From Nemertoderma westbladi (Eukaryota; Xenacoelomorpha; Nemertodermatida; Nemertodermatidae): 64,000 bases of DNA. Each line of letters starts with the position of its first letter. Position 1 is the stretch's first letter. Positions 38,198-48,931 of the stretch are shown here, one piece after another. Below the pieces are notes generated by a model. That model was not told the origin of the DNA. It searched no databases and saw only the letters and a list, made by a program, of their open reading frames with translations. Where the stretch lies: assembly GCA_032718475.1 (NCBI GenBank), contig JAUCBJ010003832.1, positions 56,392 through 120,391 on the forward strand. The letters are read 5' to 3'. A program made the position numbers and the translations under genes.

Positions 38198-41100
38198 CTG
38201 CATTAAATAATGAAGATTTAAACATATATAATTACAGGGGCCCATTCAGTAGGACCAGCATTGACGAAATACTAGCTCAAAGTATACTAGCACAAACCAT
38301 TGCAGCAATCAGATCAGTATACGATGGTTCAACGACATTTATGTTGATGGTGACACAGATCCATTGGAAGTACTATGGGGAGTCCTCCAGGGTGACACAC
38401 TTGCACCATTCTTATTCATATCATAATTGTGGTTGACTATGTCCTACGCATGTCCTTAGATCATCATAATGATGATGGGGTGATAGTAACTTCACCTACT
38501 GGCTCCAGAAGTCGGATAAATCCAGCCAAATACCTAACTGATCTAGACTTTGCTGATGACTTAGGAGTACTCTCAGAATCACTAGAGGGAGCCCAACTAA
38601 TGATTAACTAATTACTAACTAATGAGCTCTTCCATCTCATTAGAACAGGGTGTGGGGCGAGACACATAGTCGGCAAACCTTGGAATACGTTTCAAATAGG
38701 GTAAATGGGGCATGTCCGTCTGTCCGTCCATCCGTCCGTCTGTCCTTCCGTCTGTCCGTCTGTATGGTAAATGTTTAAACGCGAATTTCTCGGCATCGCT
38801 GGTTCGGAATTGAACCAAACTAGTAGGTAAGTAGTAGAGGGAAAGTTTCTAAAGTTTGTAAAGTTTGGTGACAAATCATGCAAGTCTGACCTCAGCTACG
38901 ACAGATTATGTGGTTTTTAGAAAATCTTAAATTTCGCGGGAATGCCTCATTTTCCTGAGCTGAAATTTTGGGTATTTTGAGAATCAAGAAGTCTGTCTTT
39001 TACTGTCTATCTCATTGAATTGGGGATCCGCGAGAGACTCAGAAGTAATGACATACGTAGGCCTAAAGGTACGGTACTGAGCTGTACTGTGCAGCACTGA
39101 TAAGAACGAAATTGCAGAATAACAATTTGACACCACCGAGCGGATTAATATAATAATGATTGTATATCGAATGAATACATTTATAGCATGGTGTATGGCG
39201 TCCGAGCCACGAAGTTGGCGGAGCCTTTACGAAATGACTCTATCTATCGGTAGTGATTTTTTATGTCCTTTTATTTGACTCTTTCGGTCCTTTTTTTACG
39301 AATTATGTATAATGACTTTTGTTGTCCTTTTAATGACTTTTATTGTCCTTTTAATGACTTTTTATGTATGTATTTCTTCAAACTGTCAGACTGCTGATTT
39401 CTGGACTGTCAGACAGTTGATTTCACTATGCCTGTGCCAAAACATTCCATGATTCCATGATTTATAGACTATGAGATAGATTTCCATATGCGCCTGTGGT
39501 AAAAAGACTCTATATTTAATAGTTTGTGGTTGTTGTCGATAATCGATTACCACATGACGTAGTAAAACACTCATTTTATAGCCAAAAACAATTACCAATT
39601 GATGGAAAGGAGCAGGTTAAGGCCGAGTTTTCTAACCAAAACAATAAACAGTCACTTTACCAAATCAGGGAAAGGAGCAGGTTACAGAGACGGGATTTTC
39701 TAACCAAAACAATAAACGATCACTTAACTAATTGAGGGAAAGGAGCATGTTACAGAGGCGGGATTTTCTAACCAAAACAATAAACGATCATTTAACTAAT
39801 TGAGGGAAAGGGACAGGTTACAGAGGCGGAATTTTCTAACCAAAACAATAAACGATCACTTAACTAATTGAGGGAAAGGAGCAGGTTACAGAGGCGGGAT
39901 TTTCTAACCAAAACAATAAACGATCATTTAACTAATTGAGGGAAAGGGGCAGGTTACAGAGGCGGGCCTTTCTAACCAAAACAATAAACGGTCACTTTAC
40001 CAATTCAGGGAAAGGAGCAGGTTACAGAGGCGGGATTTTCTAACCAAAACAATAAACGATCATTTAACTAATTGAGGGAAAGGGGCAGGTTACAGAGGCG
40101 GGATTTTCTAACCAAAACAATAAACGATCATTTAACTAATTGAGGGAAAGGAGCAGGTTACAGAGACGGGATTTTCTAACCAAAACAATAAACGATAACA
40201 TTACCAATTGAGAGAAAGGAACAGGTTACAGAGGCGGGATTTTCTAACCAAAACAATAAACGATAACATTACCAATTGAGGGAAAGGAGCAGGTTACAGA
40301 GGCGGGATTTTCTAACCAAAACAATAAACGATCACTTAACTAATTGAGGGAGAGGAGCAGGTTAAGGCCGGATTTTCTAACCAAAACAATAAACAGTCAC
40401 TTTACCAAATCAGGGAAAGGAGCAGGTTATCCGTAACAGGGCATGGCCCAGCAGATGAGCTGCATAGCCAATGGTGTGGTGAGTCATGTGCATCAGAGTA
40501 GGTATGGGTGACGGGTCTCATATATGACCCCCCCCCCCCCCCCCCCCCCCCCCTTGGAATGGCAAACAGAATATGCGGATGATCTCGCGAAAGCATTGTG
40601 GATAGGGTGGGGGTGCAAATTTGTTGATAAGCCGGCATAGCATTCTTAATGCACGCTGCATGTCAATTACATGCACCATCGATTGCATGTTGGTGGCAAA
40701 ATATTTTTGTTAAATCAACATAAGTATCTCAATTTGCAGCTTTAATGCAGCAGGACGGCAATAGATAGATAGAGGTCGGCCTACTACTGTAGCTCGACAA
40801 AATGTTTGTTGAAAAGAATTGTGGGTCCATGACCTATACTATAGAATACTATAGACATATAGATATATACTATAGATACGACCAGTGGGCCAGTTAATTC
40901 TCTTAGGCCGCGTTCACACTACCGAGTCAAAGTCAAAATCAAAGTCAAAAGACAAAATGGAAAAAAAATGACAAGAAATTAATTTTTTTCTAGAACGCCA
41001 TTATGTATTATATTAGGGCTATATAATATATTATTATTTATTATTGCTAGCTAACTATATTTATTTTCTTTTGTCTTTGACTTTGACTTTGACTCGGTAG

Positions 41101-44100
41101 TGTGAACGCGGCCGTAGATAGAACCCTGAAACAATACGTCTAGCGCGTCGAAAGTTCTTGTCCTTAACTAAAATTATGTCCTCTTTCAGATGAGACAAAT
41201 AAAAATTAAATAGCTCCAGTAGTTTTCGAGATATGAGGAATTCTTGGCACCCATACCATATTAACACATTTCAGAATTGATATAATTACATAAAAACATC
41301 ACCCTTCAAAACTTTGGTATAACCATTAAACCATACTTTAACCTTGCTTTCTTGTTTTTTTGAAATCATCATTAGCAATCGAAAGCAAGATTAGAAGCAA
41401 AATTTTCATTTTTTAATAGATACTAAAAAGGCACCAAAAGTGCAAGTCGCACTTTTTTCAAAAGTGGTAAATTTGTCCTACAGTTTGGCTACTTAGGTTT
41501 TAGAATGTGCTGATTCCATGGGGAAGGTCAAATCAATTCACATCAAATACATCTACATCAAATATCTAGGAGAATTGTGTAATATAACAACATGTTGTTA
41601 TTTATATTAGTTATTAGTCAGTTATTTGTGCCCCCTGTGAACATCATATTTAGATAAAGATGGCCGCTATCGCTACTGTGCTACAGTATGGACTGAATAT
41701 ATCGACCGTCGAAATGTACAAATGTTAGTGGAAGGCCCTGGTGTCATCTGTTCTGTAGAAGAGCCCTGGCGAGTCGAATGAACTAAGTGCCACTGTAGAC
41801 CGAGCGCGTGAGCGGCATCTATACACACAGCACTATCCAACTAAAACTGTTCTGTTACGGCCTGCATACCGATTCAGATACTATGTCCAGACCAATTGAG
41901 TAATTTTATCAATCCCGAAAGGTGTTGATATGGTATGGGTGCCAGGAACTCCTCATATCTCGAATACTACTGGAGTTATTCAATTTTAAAGTTATTAAAA
42001 AAGAAAGAAAAAAGAGGAAAGTCACAAGTCATCAAGTTTTTTTCTTTAAAAAAGAAAGTCACGCGTAAAGACGTTATTTACTAATTTATTGAAGAATTGA
42101 AGAAAATGCATTTTTTTCAAGATGACAAGATCATTCCATGTGGCGCAAAGTAGACTACATGAATTAGAACATTTAATATTTAACAAAGTAGATATATCCA
42201 CACTTACCACATAATGCTGCTGCCAGTTCATCTCTCGAGATTGTCCCATTACCGTCTTTATCGAACGATCTGAATGCTGCTATTACCCTTTCCTCAATAT
42301 CCCGATTCTCAATTATCTAAATATTGCAAACATTTCGGTACTTAGTGCATAATTTAACCAATTGGACCACCAGACAAGTTCCAGTTAACATTTAAAAATC
42401 CTTCAAATTCCTACTAAAATATATTAGCACTAATTAATTAATGCCTGTTGTGTTAAACAATTATCGTAATACGCATTCAGGAAGCAGGCCTTCCCGTAAG
42501 AACATGCATGCCAAACCTCCCCTACCATATTGATTAACTAGTGTTGGGTATCTCCGCGAACGTGCACAACGAACGCAAACCTCCCCTACCATATTGATTA
42601 ACTAAGTGTTGGGTATCTCCGCGAACGTGCACAACGAACGCAAACCTCCCCTACCATATTGATTAACTAGTGTTGGGTATCAACTTTTGCTTTGATACAA
42701 TTCTCACCTTTTGTTCCATGGCTGCTAGTAATTCGTCGAAGTTAAATGCACCATCCGCATCTCTATCGTGGGCTCTCAGCAGATCATCCACTTCGCCTTG
42801 ACTCGGGTTGCATCCGTACGCTTGCATTAAATGGGGCAGCTCTCTATTGCTTATACTCCCGCTGGAATCCTTGTCAAATATTTCAAAAGCATTTCTAAGT
42901 CGCGTTTCTTCGCTTGATGTTACTAGAAAAATTTTTAGACAATAAAAGTTTTAATACAATATGCCTTTCTATCCCGCTATTCATTTGAAGCTCCATGATT
43001 TAAATCCCGGTAGGAGATAAAGATGTGTGTGGATCCAAATTATTTTCACGAAAATATAAATTTCGTGGTTAGTAATGCTTTTTATTCTTAAATTGTTACT
43101 CTTTCTTTCCCTAGGGAAAAAAAGTAATCAATAGGATTGCATTGAAATTAACTTTTTTCCCGGCGAAAAAATAGAGTAAATAAAAATATAATATTTTTGG
43201 TACAATTTCTTAAATTTTATTAGGGTTACATGTGTTGAAATAACATCTAATTATAAAAGGACTGAATATGCGGGGGCGGAGGTCGCATCTGTTAGACTGT
43301 ACGGCGAACACACTGACCCTCAACAAGTGGGCATCCGAGGAATATGAGATACGCCGATTGACCATCCTTGGGAACTGGACAACGGGGGGGGGGGGGGGGG
43401 GGGGGGGGGAATACATACAAGTAGACCTGTAAACCCCTTAACTAGTTGAATTAATTTTAATTAACTTTATATATTATTTTTAAGTACTGATATGTTTGCC
43501 AATTTTACCACAACCATGGTGTAATTTCAATAATAATAATTAGAAAAGGATTGCACGTAATTAGAGCAAAATCCATTCACACAGTCAAAAGTTATTGCTC
43601 AACACTCAAAAGTCTGCGCGGCGTACACCAAAACGGAACTCAATATCCAATATTGGTTTATGTTGTTAAGCGGCTCTCTAGTTATGTAATAAATATTCGA
43701 GAACCTAAAATTATTTTAACATTGAGTAAGGCAGCATCAGGAGTTAAAGAGTACAATAATTAGAATCTCAGTAACTATGGGAGCAATAATAATGAATAAT
43801 GCAGTTCAATTTATTTTGTAACACTATAGGCCAATAGCTCTATATTTTATTAAAGAATTTTAAGAATAAAATTACGTATTACATGGAGAAAAAAACGTAG
43901 AACTTTATTTTTTCAATATTCTATCGAACCTTTATTAACCTCGCCTATATTCGGTAAATAAAATGCCTTGAGAATAGTGAAGAAAAGTTCTACTACTTAC
44001 CCATGTAATAAATAATTATTTACAGTATATCCAACCCACTCTGAAGCGAAATATGTTTGAGTCAATTAATTAGAAATAAAGGAAATTGCATTGAAAAGTA

Positions 44101-44146
44101 CGTAGGAGATAGATGATAGCCCAACAACGAATAACTCACCTGCCAT
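37482..44146 (-). CDS. Calmodulin-like four-EF-hand protein with acidic Ala/Glu/Pro tail (348 aa)
   Basis: Minus-strand exons 44146-44140, 42922-42708, 42316-42208 and 38197-37482; all junctions are GT-AG and in phase. The N-terminal ~147 residues are calmodulin-like, with four EF-hand loops at 19-30 (DKDSSGSISNRE), 55-66 (DRDADGAFNFDE), 93-104 (DKDGNGTISRDE) and 129-140 (DVNEDGNVSYVE). All keep the acidic 1, 3, 12 pattern except Asn at position 3 of loop 4, so Ca2+ binding is likely. Residues 148-348 are a low-complexity acidic tail of (E/D)(E/D)AP-type pentapeptides with almost no basic residues until the last few. Calmodulin and troponin C lack such a tail, so the fusion is unusual. Identity between calmodulin, centrin and troponin C cannot be settled by eye. 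Possible roles are Ca2+ buffering or sensing. Confidence 0.88.
38240..38612 (+). pseudogene. Non-LTR retrotransposon reverse transcriptase fragment (broken)
   Basis: In one frame the plus strand reads YVDGDTDPLEVLWGVLQGDT, LAPFLFIS and then a stop; after a frameshift it continues with VVDYVLRMSLDHHN...INPAKYLTDLDFADDLGVLSE. GVLQGDTLAPFLF and DFADDL correspond to RT motif B and the YADD-type catalytic box of LINE elements (FADD here). Truncated at both ends and frame-broken, hence dead. Lies antisense within the third intron of the EF-hand gene. Confidence 0.82.
38695..38830. repeat. (CTGTCCGT)n microsatellite with conserved flank
   Basis: CTGTCCGTCCATCCGTCCGT and similar runs (38713-38762) are followed by GTTTAAACGCGAATTTCTCG. 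Similar in design to the repeats at 7.3 and 36.1 kb. Confidence 0.7.
39600..40430. repeat. 68-bp satellite, about 12 copies
   Basis: Unit GGGAAAGGAGCAGGTTACAG, AGGCGGGATTTTCTAACC, AAAACAATAAACGATCACTT, AACTAATTGA (68 bp, e.g. starts at 39668 and 39736). The outer copies are diverged (GGTTAAGGCCGAGTTTTC), the inner ones nearly identical. The monomer also occurs singly in dispersed repeats at 12.0, 34.5 and, reversed, 50.9 kb, suggesting that the satellite expanded from part of a mobile element. Within the third intron of the EF-hand gene. Confidence 0.92.
40528..40553. repeat. Poly(C) tract, 26 bp, inside a 26.2-kb-family repeat
   Basis: C26 within 40440-40690. That segment shares TGCAAATTTGTTGATAAGCC and GGCATAGCATTCTTAATGCA with 26470-26530, so this is a second copy of that repeat with a homopolymer in it. 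Confidence 0.85.
40906..41113. mobile_element. MITE with GGCCGCGTTCACACTACCGA terminal inverted repeats
   Basis: The left end GGCCGCGTTCACACTACCGA-GTCAAAGTCAAA (from 40906) and its reverse complement (to 41113) flank about 130 AT-rich bp, with TA next to both ends. The terminal GCGTTCACA core resembles that of the 9.8-kb element (CCGTTCACA). Non-coding. Confidence 0.82.
41211..41983. mobile_element. Element bounded by ~50-bp inverted repeats
   Basis: GCTCCAGTAGTTTTCGAGAT, ATGAGGAATTCTTGGCACCC, ATACCATA (41211-41262) is matched in reverse complement at about 41932-41983 with a few mismatches. The interior (~670 bp) has no long reading frame. Lies in intron 3 of the EF-hand gene. Confidence 0.65.
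42208..42316 (-). CDS. EF-hand gene exon 3: EF-hand 3
   Basis: Acceptor CAATATTTAG, donor TGTG|GTAAG. Encodes IIENRDIEERVIAAFRSFDK and DGNGTISRDELAAALC. Confidence 0.9.
42512..42681. repeat. 65-bp tandem repeat, 2.6 copies
   Basis: CAAACCTCCCCTACCATATT, GATTAACTAGTGTTGGGTAT, CTCCGCGAACGTGCACAACG repeated; nearly identical copies start at about 42512, 42575 and 42641, between EF-hand exons 2 and 3. Confidence 0.9.
42708..42922 (-). CDS. EF-hand gene exon 2: EF-hands 1 and 2
   Basis: Acceptor TTTTTCTAG, donor AAAAG|GTGAG. Encodes TSSEETRLRNAFEIFDKDSS and onward through DRDADGAFNFDELLAAMEQK. Confidence 0.9.
43070..43850. repeat. Duplicated segment (partner at 48420-48915), split by an insertion
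   Basis: 43078-43215 and 43545-43850 match 48425-48605 and 48630-48915 closely (shared AATCAATAGGATTGCATTGA, CTGCGCGGCGTACACCAAAA, AATATCCAATATTGGTTT). Between the two parts is about 330 bp absent from the other copy, including a G26 run (43384-43409). Either a mobile element in two copies or a segmental duplication. Confidence 0.82.
44140..44146 (-). CDS. EF-hand gene exon 1: start codon exon (7 coding nt)
   Basis: ATGGCAG|GTGAGTT: the first exon contributes only Met-Ala and one base of Val, as in calmodulin genes, whose first intron classically follows the start codon. Joining to 42922 keeps the frame. Confidence 0.8.
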
Positions 44147-44736
44147 TATTACAGAAATGTGTTAAAAAAACAATATGTTGGTTAGAAGATGGCACTATAA
44201 ATGAAAATCGATAAAATAAAAAGTAAATTATTCAATTCAAGGTCACCAAAATAATGTTTATAATTTTTATAGTGTAAACAAATTTTGTGCGTGCCGTGCA
44301 GTTAATGTAGTTATTGTATTAAATTTGCCACCTTATTGTAAAGGCGAACCATTTAGCAAGTTAATAAATAATTAAGCCTGTTGTATTAACAACAATGCCT
44401 CGTTGCCTAACAACCACCAGTAAACAATCAATGAAGTTATCTTTAATTAAATTATGATTATATTATAGATAATGTTATATTATTGTACGCGTATGCCAAC
44501 ATCATGGAATAGTGTTAGTTGTACCAAGTTCAGTTTAGTTGTAAGGCCTTAACGCAACAGTTCGAATTACGGTCGGCGAGTAGGGTTGATTGTAAGATCT
44601 ATTTTTTTTAATTCAATTATATTACCGATATTAAAACAATAACAACATCCCCCATCCCCACGTTAACTAAAAATACCCTTATCTGCAATTTAATCATGAT
44701 TAAACCATGAAAGCACCATTGTCACTCGATTCAGGG

Positions 44737-45130
44737 CACTTTCTTACCCCTAACCTAACCTGTTACTTCAAACCTAACCTCTTACCCCTAACCTAACCTG
44801 TTACCCCTACCCTAACCTGTTACTTCAAACCTAACCTGTTACCCCTAACCTAACCCCTTACCCCTAACCTAACCTGTTACCCCTACCCTAACCTGTTACT
44901 TCAAACCTAACCTGTTACCCCAAACATAACCTGTTACCCCTACCCTAACCTGTTACTTCAAACAAAAACCTGTTACCCCAAACATAACCTGTTACCCCAA
45001 ACATAACCTGTTACCCCAAACATAACCTGTTACCCCAAACATAACCTGTTACCCCAAACATAACCTGTTACCCCAAACATAACCTGTTACCCCAAACATA
45101 ACCTGTTACCCCAAACATAACCTGTCTAAC
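44737..45130. repeat. Telomere-like C-rich minisatellite (19-bp unit)
   Basis: The left part is mixed CCCCTAACCTAACCTGTTA / CTTCAAACCTAACCTGTTA; the right part is about ten near-identical CCCCAAACATAACCTGTTA units (19 bp). The CCTAACC words resemble degenerate telomeric CCCTAA repeats, but the period is 18-19 bp. Confidence 0.9.
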
Positions 45131-46013
45131 CTTTGACTGTTACCAATTAACATGTTACTGAAAATGCTTCTTCTAGTCAAGCAGATTTTCGTGCAACAAG
45201 CCGACTTGGTATAAAGTTAATAATGAATTGATTTCTCCATGTTTTCCATGTTTTCGATGTTTCTATATTTATGTTATCTAGTTTTATGTCAATATAAAAC
45301 AATACTATTATAAATAAAAGTTAACAATTAATTAAAGCAATTAAACAACACAGCCATTTTGTAATCCGTCACATTGATTAAGAATCCCATATGAACTCGG
45401 ATAACTAAATATTTAACATAAAGTCCTGTAATCTAGTACTTTATAAGATTACAGTGCGAGACGGTAATTCTATCAAGAGCTACATAGATTTACGACTTGG
45501 GTTGATAATTTTATTAGAAAATAGATAGACTTTACGACAGATTGACAATCATTTAAAAATTATAATGGCAAATTTATGTATTCTATTTGGGTATTCTTAT
45601 TATTTATAGATAAATATTTACAAACATAATAATGTATGAAAAATCTAGTCCCATTCCTAACATAACACGACTTAATAGTTTATCACGTCAATAATTATTT
45701 GTTTATATTAATTTTTATCAAATCGCATAATTTCGCTTATTACGTTATATTCTAGAACAATAAATCGTATAGGCCTATCGCCTATAGCAACGGTTTTTAA
45801 GTTCTATAGGTTCACATAGTGGACTGTGTGAGTCTCAACACCCTCATATAAAGTATTGTCGCCCGTCTCCTACACTTCTACATAAAACATTCCCGCGTTC
45901 TAACAATGGAGTTATATAATATCTCAATTTTCAAATATAAAAAGTTAACACATTTTTACTTCGTGATTTTTACTTCTCCAAACGAACCGCGTCTTATTCG
46001 AGTTGTTAAGGAA

Positions 46014-46019
46014 TTTATT
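46014..46019 (-). terminator. Polyadenylation signal of the NIPP1 gene
   Basis: AATAAA on the minus strand, about 115 bp beyond the stop codon. Confidence 0.5.
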
Positions 46020-46132
46020 AAACAAAAAAGTTACAAATCAGATGAAATGATTACTAAATCCATTATATTAAATACAAATAATCGCAACAACTAAAATAAT
46101 ATACAAGTTTCCAAACTGTTCAGTTACTGCGG

Positions 46133-47170
46133 TTACAGGGACATAAGAGAAGAGCTGGCGAGCCCTTTATTGCCGCTCCAGGATTCCTTGGGATAAACCT
46201 TCCGCTTGGATACATCGTCGGGGAGCGAAGGTGTAGGGGGGAGTGAAGGACCGACGAAGGATGGACCGAGGGAAGGTTCGTTGGATACCTCGGGGGCGAG
46301 ATTGAGTTGGGGATGGGGGACGGAAGGATGGGAGGGGATTCCTACGGCTGGGAGGTCGGAGTACAGGTCCGGCTGGAGTCGGGATGGGTGGCGGTGGGGT
46401 GAGGGACCGGGGGGAGGTAAACCGAGGGGCGAGGGACCTAGCGGGGAGGGACCCAGACGGAGGGACTTGGCGGGGAGGATGGAGGTCTGCACGAGGTTGC
46501 GAAACCTACCAACCGAAGGGTCAACGTCCTCCAGGTTTATAATGACGTCATCGTCTTGGAAGTCGACCCCGACGCCGGGTTTCCTTCGCTTCCGCGCGAG
46601 GCGTTCCGAGTTAGCGACCAATTCCTCGGCGGCGCTCAGCAACGGAACCCTTCGGTTGCTCGCCGTGTTGTACTCGGTGAGGTTGTCGAGTTGGCCCTCC
46701 TCCACCGGGAGCCGGACGTGGGTTAGTTTACCGAGTTTACTGTCCCCGGGAGTCGTCGTGGCCGGTTTCTCCCGGAGGGTGTAACTCCGGGTCGACGCCC
46801 CGAACCGGATGACCGAGTCGATGAGAATCGGCGTCGGTTTTAACTCCTCCAGTCGGACGCTGCCGATAAAGGTCCCGTGGGAGCTGTTTAGATCGATAAG
46901 GAAGGACCTCTGGAGGTGTTTGTGGTAGACGAGACAGGCGTGAACTCTGGAGCAACTAGCGTGGTCTATAACAACGTCACAGCACTCCGTGTTCCTCCCG
47001 AAGAAGTAAAACTTCTTCATGTCCACCATGAGTTTTTGAACCATCTTTTCGTCTTTCTTCACGTCGAGGTGCAATCCAGCCGCCGGCTTCCCCACCCAGA
47101 CTGGGACCTCGAATCCCGGAATTACAGGAACTTTTAATTCTTTGGCCGGTTTATTTCGTGATTTTAACAT
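46133..47170 (-). CDS. PPP1R8: Nuclear inhibitor of protein phosphatase 1 (NIPP1/PPP1R8), intronless
   Basis: 345 residues against 351 in human. NIPP1 is a nuclear PP1 regulatory subunit and splicing-associated protein. A single uninterrupted frame runs from ATG at 47170 to the stop at 46133. The FHA domain at ~35-130 has GRN (58-60), SCSRVHACLVYHKH, LNSSHGTF and RFGASTRSYTLREKP. The central block LDNLTEYNTA and IINLEDVDPSVGRFRNLVQT is conserved. The PP1-docking site, RVTF in human, reads GVDF (201-204) after RKRRKPGV. The Pro-rich C-terminus ends with YPKESWSG, matching human YAKEAWPG. Human PPP1R8 has introns, so this copy has lost them or arose by retroposition. It is far more G+C-rich than its flanks but intact. 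No other copy is in the window. Confidence 0.95.
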   Translation of the reverse strand: MLKSRNKPAKELKVPVIPGFEVPVWVGKPAAGLHLDVKKDEKMVQKLMVDMKKFYFFGRNTECCDVVIDHASCSRVHACLVYHKHLQRSFLIDLNSSHGTFIGSVRLEELKPTPILIDSVIRFGASTRSYTLREKPATTTPGDSKLGKLTHVRLPVEEGQLDNLTEYNTASNRRVPLLSAAEELVANSERLARKRRKPGVGVDFQDDDVIINLEDVDPSVGRFRNLVQTSILPAKSLRLGPSPLGPSPLGLPPPGPSPHRHPSRLQPDLYSDLPAVGIPSHPSVPHPQLNLAPEVSNEPSLGPSFVGPSLPPTPSLPDDVSKRKVYPKESWSGNKGLASSSLMSL

Positions 47171-48420
47171 AATGAATTACGATTTCGGATTCCGCAATTA
47201 CCCTATAGATCTTGCGATAATATGCTCGGAGGTGTGGATAGACAGATAGATGGAGTCGTCTTTGCAATAAAATTTCGCAATTTATTACCGTACACCGTAC
47301 ACCGTATGCCAGTATGCCAGTATGCCGTATGTATGTCTCGTAATAAATAATCACAATCTCAATTATTAATCATAAAATCTCAATTATATTTAGGCCTATT
47401 CCTGTATTCTGCTCTATTTTTAACCATTCTGCTTTACTAACTGTACCGTACTATACTAAGTTGGTCTATTTTTAAGTGGTTTTTAATTCTAACACAATAT
47501 CATAATCTATTTAAGTGGTGTCAAAAAGTATACGTTTTTCGAGCGTTTGGTCGAGCGATATTATTCGTCGTATATTATTCGTAGCCAGCGATTATTCGTA
47601 ATATTATATATTAGTCGCAGCGAGACAAATAAGAAAGGGAGACAAAAAATATTACTTTTTTTTGCCACCACTTGCAGTACCGGTACGTCGTTTATTTAAC
47701 GTCTCCTATATTACGCCGCCTATTTCAGCATGAATATCGTCCATCGAAGCTTCTTCCATAGTGAAATTCCGGGCATTACTACACGTTGGGTACCCACACA
47801 TAGTTTGACCAATTTTTTTTATATGAAAACGGCTTTTATCATGAGGTTTTTTTTCTGAACTAAAATTTGACCTTCTGACAGTAGGATGGTATATTTTTCC
47901 AAAAAAATGTTCTAAAAAAAATGTGATCTAGAACAAAAATATTAACAAAAATATTTACCAAAACTACTGTAACACGTGTTCGATAACATTTATAAAATGA
48001 GTTCTAGATAAAAAAAAATGTGTTCTAGAACAATAACATTTATCAAAATTGATAGCTAATACGTGCTCTATAGTGCTCTATAACATTTATAAAAAAATTA
48101 GCAAAAACTCTAGCGAGTTTAAAAAATCAATTCATGGTAATTATTTTGATATTTAATTCAACATTACTATTTTTGTTGACAAAAAGTGTTCTTTTTTGTT
48201 GAACTTGTTAACAACTTTGAGAAAAAAGTGACTTAAAGACAACAAAAAATAATATTTGATTTGATTATTACACCATTATAATGTCACCATTATTCCAGCC
48301 TCAATCTAAAATTAAAATAGCACAGAATGACATATTTACTGGAGAAGCCTAGAGTTGTATTATTACTGTAATGGAATTATAATTATTAATTATTACAGTA
48401 TAATTATATACGTAGGCCTA
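47171..48420. other. Intergenic AT-rich stretch, no features named
   Basis: Upstream of NIPP1. Holds repeated ATTATTCGTAGCCAGCGATT-like words near 47560-47620 and many GTTCTAGA/TGTTCTAG phrases at 47910-48070. No exon seen. Confidence 0.5.
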
Positions 48421-48915
48421 CTAAAATAGCTTTTATTCTTAAATTGTTACTTTTTCGCTCGTATATACCCCAAAATCGGGAGATAAAGTTTCACTTTTTT
48501 CCCTAGGGAACATAGTAATCAATAGGATTGCATTGATTTTACTTTTTTCCCGGCGAAAAAAGTAAAGTAAAATATTTTTAGTGGAATTTCTTAAATTTTA
48601 TTACATATATTGAAAGAACATCGACGTAGAAAAGGTTTGCAAGTAATCCATTAACACACTCAAAAGTTATTGCAACCTTAGTGTCTGCGCGGCGTACACC
48701 AAAACGGAGCTCAATATCCAATATTGGTTTGTGTTGTTCAGCGGCTCTCTAGTTACGTAATATATTATTCGAGAACACTAGATTATTTTAACATTGAGTA
48801 GGGTAACATCGGGAGTTGAAAAGTACAGTAATTTGGATTGCAGTAACTATGGAAGCAATATTCTGTAGTAAAATACTGCAGTTCAATTTAATTTATTTTG
48901 TAACACTACTGTACT
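48420..48915. repeat. Duplicated segment, uninterrupted copy
   Basis: Partner of 43070-43850, with the same order and orientation and lacking the 330-bp poly(G)-bearing insert. Confidence 0.82.
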
Positions 48916-48931
48916 GTAGTTTTTTTTTTAA

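Noticed and set aside
44737-45130. True chromosome end (telomere)
   Set aside because: Sequence with genes continues on both sides and the period is 18-19 bp, not a pure hexamer.
46206-46784. 192-codon Gly-rich frame on the plus strand
   Set aside because: Antisense shadow of the NIPP1 exon, open because that exon is G+C-rich.
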